Shown here piece by piece: positions 15,605 through 21,918 of a stretch of 23,978 nt of DNA. The notes under the pieces are model-generated. The model was not told the origin of the DNA and did not search any database. It saw only the letters and a program-made list of their open reading frames with translations. Location: the NCBI GenBank assembly GCA_021850345.1, contig JAJZMN010000267.1, forward strand, positions 1-23,978. Reading direction: 5' to 3'. Every line of letters begins with the position of its first letter. Position 1 is the stretch's first letter. Both the position numbers and the translations under genes were made by a program. The stretch is from Actinomycetes bacterium. Its GTDB lineage: Bacteria; Actinomycetota; Acidimicrobiia; Acidimicrobiales; RAAP-2.

Positions 15605-16621
15605 ATGTTGCTTGCGAGCGCAGGGCTCGTCATCGGCGTCGTCGTCGTCGTCGTGGTGGTCCTCGTCCTTGCCGTGGCCGTCTTCCGCTCCATGCGGATC
15701 GTGCAGCAGGGCAGCGTCGGCGTCGTCAAACGGTTCGGGGAGTTCAGGGGCGTCCGCCAGCCCGGGCTGCACCCGCTGGTCCCCTTCGTCGACTCGATGA
15801 CAAAGATCGACATGCGCGAGTTCCCGATGACCGGTGACCAGCAGTCGGTGATCACGAAGGACAACGTCTCTCTGCGGGTGAGCGCGACGATCTTCTGCCA
15901 GGTGATCGACGTGAAGGCCGCGCTCTTCGAGATTGCCGACTTTCGACTCGCTGTCGACCAGCTGTCGCGCACCGCGCTGCGTGCGGTGATCGGGGAAATG
16001 ACCCTGGACCAATCGCTTTCGGAGCGTGACACGATCAACCTGCGCATGCAGGATCACATGGCGGACGCGGCGATGAAGTGGGGAGTACGGCTGAACCGCA
16101 TCGAGATCCTCGACATCACGCCACCTACCAACGTGCTCCAGGCCATGTCCGAGCAGAAAGAGGCGGAGCAGCACAAGCGCGCGGCGATCTTGAAGTCCGA
16201 GGGCGAGCAGCAGGCGGCGATCAACACTGCGGGAGGCAAGAAGCAGGCGGCCATCCTCGAAGCCGAAGGCGCCAAGCAAGCGGCCATCCTCGCCGCGGAA
16301 GCCCAGATGCAGGTGCTCGAGCTGCAGGCGGAAGGTGAGAAGAAGGCCCGCACGCTGCGAGGTCAGGGCGATGCCGCTGCGCTGGACGCAATCGACCAGG
16401 TCGAGATCCGGGCGAACACGCTGGCCGTGATGCAGCTGCGCGCCTTGCAGGACGTCGCCGCAGCACCGAACACGAAAGTGGTCGTGCCCTACGAGGCTGC
16501 AGGGCTGGTCGGCGGTGCACAGGTGCTGGTCGACGCGCTGAAGGCCTCGGCCAGCCACGACGGGGTCGCACCCGCGCCGTCCCGTGGCGCCGTCCCGGCA
16601 GCCCCAGATGCACGTCGCTGA
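15605..16621 (+). CDS. SPFH/band 7 (stomatin/slipin-like) membrane protein
   Basis: A protein of about 338 residues with an N-terminal hydrophobic helix (residues 5-27, a long Val run), then the SPFH domain (MRIVQQGSVGVVKRFGEF, GLHPLVPFVDSMTKIDMRE, SLRVSATIFCQVID, ITPPTNVLQAM). A C-terminal Ala/Gln/Glu-rich coiled coil follows, with repeated QAAI-x-EAEG-type segments, and a disordered end. Such proteins oligomerise at the membrane into microdomain scaffolds, often with NfeD partners and proteases. The ATG at 15605 is preferred: AGAGGTGAG at 15592-15600 is its ribosome site, which the alternative GTG at 15596 would overlap. The upstream NfeD-C gene makes a two-gene unit. Confidence 0.9.
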   Translation: MLLASAGLVIGVVVVVVVVLVLAVAVFRSMRIVQQGSVGVVKRFGEFRGVRQPGLHPLVPFVDSMTKIDMREFPMTGDQQSVITKDNVSLRVSATIFCQVIDVKAALFEIADFRLAVDQLSRTALRAVIGEMTLDQSLSERDTINLRMQDHMADAAMKWGVRLNRIEILDITPPTNVLQAMSEQKEAEQHKRAAILKSEGEQQAAINTAGGKKQAAILEAEGAKQAAILAAEAQMQVLELQAEGEKKARTLRGQGDAAALDAIDQVEIRANTLAVMQLRALQDVAAAPNTKVVVPYEAAGLVGGAQVLVDALKASASHDGVAPAPSRGAVPAAPDARR

Positions 16622-16727
16622 CCTGCGGTATTGATGGCAAATAGGAATGGGCATCACGCGAGCGAAAATCGGGCATGTCGTCGGTTACTATCGTCGCCGG
16701 ACGATCTCGTAGGAAGGCTGACTGACT

Positions 16728-17033
16728 ATGGCCCGGCACCTCGACCGCCCCACTACTCCTATCGACGACCTTCAGATGCCGCGCACGAACGTGCGGGTGC
16801 TTCACGGTGAAGAAGAGCTCACCGAAGCCTTGGCGCGAGCGGCCGAGGGGGCGAAACGGCTGCACGAGCGCCTACAGGCGCGTGCGGCCCGCGACACCTG
16901 GATGGCCGAGCACACCGGCCAAGCCCTCGGTTGGCTCCGCTTCGTGCGCGCGAAGAGCGAGGACCGTGCGACCCTCGTCGTGGCTGCTCCCGCTGATCGA
17001 CCCCAGCGCCGTCAGAGCTCTCCGGCGGCCTGA
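16728..17033 (+). CDS. small hypothetical protein
   Basis: A 101-residue product I do not recognise. It begins MARHLDRPTTPIDDLQMPR, is then helical and Ala/Arg/Glu-rich (about residues 28-75, EEELTEALARAAEGAKRLHERL and WMAEHTGQALGWLRFVRAKSE), and has a polar tail. There is no signal peptide, membrane segment or cysteine. The ATG at 16728 follows AGGAAGG (16711-16717), a good Shine-Dalgarno about 10 nt upstream, and a less GC-rich upstream region with TACTAT (16686-16691) that could be a -10 box. The TGA (17031-17033) forms the start of the first 20-bp repeat downstream. The frame is open but no homologue is known to me. Confidence 0.5.
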   Translation: MARHLDRPTTPIDDLQMPRTNVRVLHGEEELTEALARAAEGAKRLHERLQARAARDTWMAEHTGQALGWLRFVRAKSEDRATLVVAAPADRPQRRQSSPAA

Positions 17034-17090
17034 CCGCGGCGCCGGCACATCGACCGCGGCGCCGGCACATCGACCGCGGCGCCGGCACAT
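17031..17090 (+). repeat. 20-bp tandem repeat, three copies
   Basis: CGACCGCGGCGCCGGCACAT-type units at 17031-17050 (first base T), 17051-17070 and 17071-17090, followed by a degenerate AGACCGGCAG. Each unit contains the overlapping palindromes CCGCGG and GGCGCC. The array begins within the stop codon of the preceding small gene. Confidence 0.9.
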
Positions 17091-17166
17091 AGACCGGCAG
17101 CCGACTCGATCAGGGGATTGCCGGCCTGAGGGACCGAGCCTCGCCTCCGGCCCCTCCTGCGCAGCT

Positions 17167-17199
17167 CGCGATCCTCGTCGGCGATCGAGGAGGATCGCG
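17167..17199. terminator. perfect 10-bp hairpin, terminator-like
   Basis: CGCGATCCTC at 17167-17176 and GAGGATCGCG at 17190-17199 form a perfect 10-bp stem with a 13-nt loop. No T tract follows, common in GC-rich actinobacteria. It is placed to end transcription of the small upstream gene. Confidence 0.5.
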
Positions 17200-17285
17200 T
17201 GTCGGTGCGCGCCCGGAGTCGGACAGTGACGCGCACAGGGGATACCACGAGCAAATGTGACACTGGCGGCGCGAACGTTTGCCGC

Positions 17286-17337
17286 TATACCCAGATCCGT
17301 TATACCCAGATGTGGTCTGCCGTCATACCCGGATGTG
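17286..17337 (+). repeat. short repeats with ATACCC(A/G)GAT core, three copies
   Basis: TATACCCAGATCCGT (17286-17300), TATACCCAGATGTGG (17301-17315) and TCATACCCGGATGTG (17323-17337). The first two are head-to-tail with a 15-bp period; the third follows 7 nt later. Confidence 0.75.
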
Positions 17338-17346
17338 ACCAGTGCG

Positions 17347-17394
17347 AAACAACCCTGTTCGTAAACGACTCTGCTTGTAAACAACCCTGATCGT
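17347..17394 (+). repeat. 16-bp tandem repeat, three imperfect copies
   Basis: AAACAACCCTGTTCGT (17347-17362), AAACGACTCTGCTTGT (17363-17378) and AAACAACCCTGATCGT (17379-17394), contiguous with no spacers. Conserved positions are AAAC-AC-CTG-T-GT. The A+T content is well above the window average. Confidence 0.85.
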
Positions 17395-17810
17395 CCCCGA
17401 TGGCACGAGAAGGGCGATGCACGAGGCGATGCGGAAAGGCTCGACACCGGTCCGCGCAGTTGGCGCACTTGCTGGTATCGCATGCGTGACGTGGGACCCG
17501 CGGCGGCTGGGGTGGCGACTGCGCCTTCGGCGGAGGGGGTGCAGCCGCCACCTCGCAGTGCGCACGACAGTGCGAGAGCCTGTGCGCGCCGACTGTTCGT
17601 CGCCAGTGCCGGTGCACCACGCCACGCCTGACCGGCGGGCCCAGGTCGCCACAGAGGCATCGCACTGCCTGCCGTCAAGAGGCAAGATCAAGGAAGCAGC
17701 CTGTCAACGAGATCGTAACGAAGCACTCGGACAGCCGTGAGTCGTGCTCCGTGGACGATGGTTGATGGAGAGGCTGGAGGGGTCGCACGAAGCCCAACGG
17801 AGGAGCGGGA

Positions 17811-19100
17811 TTGATCTCGAGACGGACGCTGCGCTCGGCCCTCGAACCGTTCTCCATAGCGGCCTTCCGTTCGGTGTGGCTGGGGGCACTCTCAGGGAAT
17901 TCGGGTCGGTTCGCGGTCATCCTGGTCGCGGGGTGGGAGGCGTTCCGTGAGGGTCACCACTCGGCGATCTGGCCGAGCCTGGTCAGCATGCTGATCCTCT
18001 TGCCCATCGCAGTGTTCGGGCTGCCGGCGGGAGGATTGGCGGACCGCGTCAACCGCGCCACGCAGGCAGCGGTGGGCCAAGCAGTGGCTGCGGTCGCGAC
18101 GGCGGGTGCCGCTGTGTGCATCTTCATGCACGTGGCGAGCCTGGCCACGACCCTGAGTGCCGCTGCGCTCGTCGGCGTGGCCAACGCCATCCAAGGCCCT
18201 GCCTGGCAGGCGCTGATACCCACCATCGTGGGCAAGGAGCGCATGGTCAGTGCCGCGCTATCGACCCGGATCGCCCAGCAAGGTTCGGAGCTGGTGGGTC
18301 CGGCGATCGGGACGGCGATACTGACCACCGTCGGGCCGGGCTGGACGTTTCTCGCCTGCAGCCTCTTCTACGCGGTGGGCGTCGCCATGATGGCTCGGGT
18401 CCGAGGGCAGGTTCGGCCTGCTCCCAGAGTGGCGCGAACGACGATGTGGCATGAGGTGAGGGCCGGAGTCTCCTACTTGCGGACGACTGCGCCGCTCGGC
18501 CTCCTCTTCGTCTGGGTCACCTTGCACTGCTGCCTCACGATGGCCACGTTTGGGATCCTCCCCACGGTCGCGACCGTCAACTTTGGCGGTGCCGCCGGTG
18601 CGTACGGGCTCTTGCTGACTGCGTTCGGGGCTGGATCAATCCTCGGTCCACTGCTCGTGATGGGGTTCTCGAACCGCGCTCGCCCGGGCAGCCTCCTGTG
18701 GATCACTGGCGTCTTGTCAGGCGCACCGCTGATCGTGGTCGGGTTGAGCCACCTCGAGTGGCTCTCGGTGGCCATGGAGTGCCTGGCCGGCGTCGGGCAG
18801 GCGGTGTTCATGGCCGTGATCTACGCCAGCGTGCAAACGTGCGCCAAGGACGCGGTCCGCGGCCGTGTCGCGAGTATCCAGCTCACGAGCACCACGGGTG
18901 CGATGGGTTTGGCGAGCATTGCCTGGGGTGCGTTGGTCGGCGTGGCTTCAGTGGGTTTCGTCCTGGCTGTCCCGAGCGCACTCTTCGTGCTGGTCTGCCT
19001 CTTGCTCACCAAGAGAGCATCGGGGTTGAACCGGGCGGTCGCCCGCCACGCAGGCCCGGTGCTGTCGACATTGGCCGATCATGCTCCGTCGGTCGCATGA
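17811..19100 (+). CDS. major facilitator superfamily transporter
   Basis: A 429-residue MFS protein of the EntS/MFS_3 exporter-like type, with about 10-12 hydrophobic segments. The N-terminal SIAAFRSVWLGALSGNSGRFAVIL, the loop motif GLPAGGLADRVNRATQ (about residues 72-87, the MFS GxLaDR-type motif) and the segment NAIQGPAWQALIPTIV are typical of this subgroup. Substrate unknown; small-molecule efflux is the usual role. The TTG start at 17811 is supported by GGAGGAG at 17799-17805, 5 nt upstream. A stretch of about 780 nt without genes precedes it, so it probably has its own promoter, which I could not pinpoint. Confidence 0.85.
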   Translation: MISRRTLRSALEPFSIAAFRSVWLGALSGNSGRFAVILVAGWEAFREGHHSAIWPSLVSMLILLPIAVFGLPAGGLADRVNRATQAAVGQAVAAVATAGAAVCIFMHVASLATTLSAAALVGVANAIQGPAWQALIPTIVGKERMVSAALSTRIAQQGSELVGPAIGTAILTTVGPGWTFLACSLFYAVGVAMMARVRGQVRPAPRVARTTMWHEVRAGVSYLRTTAPLGLLFVWVTLHCCLTMATFGILPTVATVNFGGAAGAYGLLLTAFGAGSILGPLLVMGFSNRARPGSLLWITGVLSGAPLIVVGLSHLEWLSVAMECLAGVGQAVFMAVIYASVQTCAKDAVRGRVASIQLTSTTGAMGLASIAWGALVGVASVGFVLAVPSALFVLVCLLLTKRASGLNRAVARHAGPVLSTLADHAPSVA

Positions 19101-19133
19101 GAGAGGCACTGGCGACCTACCCGACCCGTGACC

Positions 19134-19155
19134 ACCGGAGGGGGTGCCCTCGGGT
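19134..19155. terminator. hairpin after the MFS gene
   Basis: A stem of ACC-GAGGG against CCCTC-GGT with one internal mismatch and a GGTG loop, 34 nt after the MFS stop. No T tract follows; a possible factor-independent terminator ahead of comM. Confidence 0.3.
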
Positions 19156-19249
19156 CAACGGCAACAGGTCGGACGTGCTCAGCCCTCGCGGCCTGGGAGC
19201 ACGGAGACCGTGCAGCGCGGGCACCGCGGCGTCGCCGACCGTTCTACGC

Positions 19250-20827
19250 GTGATCTCCACCGTCCACTCGGCGTCGCTGTCGGGGGCGAGCGGTTGGCCC
19301 GTCGTGGTCGAGGTGCACGTCTCAGGCGGACTCCCCGGCTTCACGATCGTCGGGCTGCCCGATGCTGCGGTGCGCGAGTCGCGTGACCGCGTGCGCGCCG
19401 CGCTCCTCTCGAGCGGCTTCCCATGGCCGCAGCGCCGCGTGACCGTGAACCTCGCACCCTCCGCGGTCCGCAAGGCGGGAGCCGGTCTGGATCTGCCCAT
19501 CGCGCTTGGAGTCCTCGTCGCCGAGGAACAAGTCCCCTTCGAGGCGCTCGGTGGCGTGGCCTTCGTCGGCGAGCTCGGTCTCGACGGGTCCTTGCGCCAC
19601 GTGCCCGGCACGATCGCGCTCGCTGAAGCGGCTGTGGCGCCGCGCCTCGTGGTCCCCGCGTGCGACGGGGCCGAGGCCGCCGCTGCCCGGCCCGGCCGCA
19701 CGGTCGGCGTGTCCACCCTCCGCGCTCTCGTCGACGTCCTCCGGGGCCATGCGCCGTGGCCACCTTCGCCGGTCGTCGCTCCACGGCCAGGGGAGGGACC
19801 GCCGGGGACGGGCGAGCCCGTCGGAGCCGAGCAGTGCTGGCGGCGCCGCGCCGTCGAGCAGTTCGGCGACCTCACCGACGTGAAGGGTCAGCGCGTGGGC
19901 CGCCGTGCCGTCGAGGTCGCTGCCGCCGGCGGCCACCATCTCCTCCTCGTCGGGCCGCCGGGCTCGGGCAAGACGATGCTTGCCCGTCGACTCGTCGGGC
20001 TCTTGCCTCCGCTCTCGCGGCGCCAGGCGCTCGAGGTGACTCGGGTGCACTCGGCGGCGGGACGTCGCGCACCGGAGCCCGGGCTCGTGTGGGACCCGCC
20101 GTTCCGTGCACCGCACCACGGTGCCTCCGCCGTGTCTCTCGTCGGGGGTGGCACCGCTGCCATGCGCCCCGGCGAGATCAGTCTGGCGACCCACGGCGTG
20201 CTGTTCCTCGACGAGATGGGCGAGTTTCCCGCCACCGTCCTCGACGCGCTGCGCCAACCGCTCGAAGAGGGAGTCGTGCGGGTCAGCCGCGCCCGCGGTT
20301 CGGTCTCTTTCCCCGCCCGCTTCCTTCTCGTCGCTGCGATGAATCCCTGCCCGTGTGGTGACGGTGGTGCGCCGGGGTCGTGCCGTTGCACCCCGGCGGC
20401 GCGCGCCCGCTATGTGCGACGGCTCTCCGGCCCCCTGCTCGATCGCTTCGATCTCGTCGTGCCGCTCGCGCGCACCGAGCCCATGGAGCTCTTCGCACGC
20501 GAGCCGTCGGAGACGAGCGCCTCGGTGGCCGAACGCGTCCTGGAGGCCCGCCGGCGCGCCCGTGCGCGCGGCGTCGAGTGCAACGCCGCGCTGCCCGCAG
20601 GCTCCTTGGAGCGCTACGTGCGGCTGACGCCGGGTGCATCGCGGCTGCTCGAGGACCACGTCCGGGCCGGTCGCTCGAGCGGCCGTGGGTTCGACCGGGT
20701 CCGCAGAGTCGCCCGGACGATCGCCGACCTCGCCGACGCTCCTACGACGTTGGTTGGAGAGGGTCACGTGGCGGAAGCTCTGGCGCTCCGCGCGGGGCGC
20801 GAGGTGCTCGATAGCCTGCCACGATGA
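19250..20827 (+). CDS. comM: ComM/YifB family Mg-chelatase-like AAA+ ATPase
   Basis: A 525-residue ComM-family protein. In naturally competent bacteria ComM is a hexameric helicase aiding branch migration during integration of transforming DNA; homologues are widespread. An N-terminal ChlI-like domain (STVHSASLSGASGWPVVVEVHVSGGLPGFTIVGLP) precedes the AAA+ module: Walker A GPPGSGKTMLARRL (about 235), FRAPHHGASAVSLVGGG, Walker B GVLFLDEMGEF, and AAMNPCPCGD. The C-terminal Mg-chelatase domain contains GASRLLEDHVRAGRSSGRGFDRVRRVARTIADL. The GTG at 19250 gives the conserved N-terminus; upstream in-frame codons run into the MFS gene. The last 4 nt (ATGA) overlap the next gene, where dprA would usually be. 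Confidence 0.92.
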   Translation: MISTVHSASLSGASGWPVVVEVHVSGGLPGFTIVGLPDAAVRESRDRVRAALLSSGFPWPQRRVTVNLAPSAVRKAGAGLDLPIALGVLVAEEQVPFEALGGVAFVGELGLDGSLRHVPGTIALAEAAVAPRLVVPACDGAEAAAARPGRTVGVSTLRALVDVLRGHAPWPPSPVVAPRPGEGPPGTGEPVGAEQCWRRRAVEQFGDLTDVKGQRVGRRAVEVAAAGGHHLLLVGPPGSGKTMLARRLVGLLPPLSRRQALEVTRVHSAAGRRAPEPGLVWDPPFRAPHHGASAVSLVGGGTAAMRPGEISLATHGVLFLDEMGEFPATVLDALRQPLEEGVVRVSRARGSVSFPARFLLVAAMNPCPCGDGGAPGSCRCTPAARARYVRRLSGPLLDRFDLVVPLARTEPMELFAREPSETSASVAERVLEARRRARARGVECNAALPAGSLERYVRLTPGASRLLEDHVRAGRSSGRGFDRVRRVARTIADLADAPTTLVGEGHVAEALALRAGREVLDSLPR

Positions 20828-21918
20828 GCTCTGGGGCACGCCGCACCGATCTCCCATCGGCGGCAAGCGTCCGGCACTGGCTCGACGCCGCGATCCAGGC
20901 ACCGGCCTCCTTGCCCGACGAGGGCTACGAAGCGCTTCTCGGCGCCGACGGTCCGCTGCTCGACGAGCTTGCCGAGCTCGCCGACTGGTGGCGGCTCGAG
21001 CACGTTGGCGACGCGCTCACCTATGTCGTCAACCGGAACCTCGACCCTGGGATGGTGGGCGGTGACGACCCGGCTGCCCGGGCACGGCTGGCAGCGCTCG
21101 TGGCCGAGGCGAGCGCCCTCGGTGCGACCGAGATCTGCATGCAGGGGACGCCTCCCTGCGGCGCGGGGTACCTGGCGCTTGTCCGCATCGTGAAGGCGAC
21201 GGCGCCCCGGTTGCACCTCCACGCGTTCCGCCCTCCCGAGCTCCTCGACGGCGCGGCACGCGAAGCGATGACGCTCGAAGAGTTCCTCGCCGCCGCCCGG
21301 GCGGCAGGGCTCGGCTCGGTGCCTGGCACCGCCGCGCGGATCCTCGACGACACCGTGCGCGCTCGGATGATGGGAGCGCCCGACCTCCCCGTGCGCGACT
21401 GGGTTGCCGTCGTCGAATCCGCGCATCGCGCGGGGATCACCTCGACGGCGACCATGGTCTTCGGCCACATAGAGACGCCGGGCCAGCAGGTCGCCCACCT
21501 TCGGCTGCTCGCCGGCCTCCAGGACCGGACGGGCGGGTTCAGCGAATTCATCGCCATGCCGTTCGTCCCCGCTGCGGCGTCGACCGCGGCTCCGGGACTT
21601 GCTGGCAGCGGCGTCACCGGTCCCGCGTGGCGCGAAGTGCGGGCCGTGCACGCCGTGGCCCGGCTCATGCTCCACGGTCGCATTGCCAACATCCAGGCCG
21701 CGTGGCCCAAGGTCGGGCTCGAGGCATCGACCGCGTTGTTGCGCGGGGGCGCGAACGACCTCGGGGGCCTCCTGCTCACCGGTCGCGTGGCGCCCGAGGC
21801 AGGTGCGGAGGCGGGGTTGAGCATCACCAAGGCGGACGTGGGTCGGGTGGCCAGGCAGCTCGGCCGGCCACCTCGGCAGCGCACCACCACCTACGGCGAG
21901 GTCACTGATGGTGCCTGA
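20824..21918 (+). CDS. CofH-like protein lacking the radical-SAM cysteine motif
   Basis: A 364-residue protein matching CofH, the second half of FO synthase in coenzyme F420 synthesis, over most of its length. Shared landmarks: LTYVVNRNLD (about 66-74), GATEICMQG (100-108), HLHAFRPPEL (131-140), GLGSVPGTAARILDDTVR (162-179), TMVFGHIETP (210-219), DRTGGFSEFIAMPF (234-247), LMLHGRIANIQAAWPKVGL (281-299), RGGANDLGG (307-315) and RQRTTTYGEV (351-360). In CofH the NRN motif is soon followed by CxxxCxxC, which binds the 4Fe-4S cluster. Here it is DPGMVGGDDPAARARLA, with no cysteine and about 16 fewer residues; only C105 and C112 remain in the protein. The other frames show no hidden cysteines, so this is an in-frame loss. 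Radical-SAM activity is therefore unlikely; a pseudoenzyme or different reaction is inferred. It overlaps comM by 4 nt and the next gene by 11 nt. Confidence 0.8.
   Translation: MSSGARRTDLPSAASVRHWLDAAIQAPASLPDEGYEALLGADGPLLDELAELADWWRLEHVGDALTYVVNRNLDPGMVGGDDPAARARLAALVAEASALGATEICMQGTPPCGAGYLALVRIVKATAPRLHLHAFRPPELLDGAAREAMTLEEFLAAARAAGLGSVPGTAARILDDTVRARMMGAPDLPVRDWVAVVESAHRAGITSTATMVFGHIETPGQQVAHLRLLAGLQDRTGGFSEFIAMPFVPAAASTAAPGLAGSGVTGPAWREVRAVHAVARLMLHGRIANIQAAWPKVGLEASTALLRGGANDLGGLLLTGRVAPEAGAEAGLSITKADVGRVARQLGRPPRQRTTTYGEVTDGA

Larger units (their letters stand above)
17091..17810. other. gene-free region before the MFS gene
   Basis: With the preceding array this is a 777-nt stretch without a credible gene on either strand. 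It holds a strong hairpin (17167-17199), two families of short repeats (17286-17394) in a less GC-rich patch, and about 400 nt with no recognisable feature before the MFS start. Open frames on both strands have compositions expected from GC-rich non-coding DNA and no recognisable domains. No tRNA or known riboswitch was recognised. Confidence 0.6.

Noticed and set aside
14669..16657. A 662-codon minus-strand open frame spanning the crotonase, NfeD-C and SPFH genes
   Set aside because: It crosses three identified genes on the opposite strand and shows no domain of its own.
17286..17394. CRISPR array
   Set aside because: Repeats are only 15-16 bp, contiguous without unique spacers, and no cas genes are near.
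17420..17500. A tRNA gene suggested by a GGCTCGACACC segment
   Set aside because: The flanking bases do not form a T-arm and there is no acceptor or anticodon stem.
16872..17678. Minus-strand open frames over the repeat region
   Set aside because: Their sequences are translations of tandem repeats and Arg/Ala-rich filler; no ribosome site and no family resemblance.
18698..19249. N-terminal extension of comM
   Set aside because: The in-frame extension overlaps the MFS gene in another frame, and the conserved ComM start is at 19250.
20824..21918. Frameshift hiding the CofH cysteine motif
   Set aside because: I read the other two forward frames around 21040-21090 and found no CxxxCxxC; the flanking homology stays in one frame.
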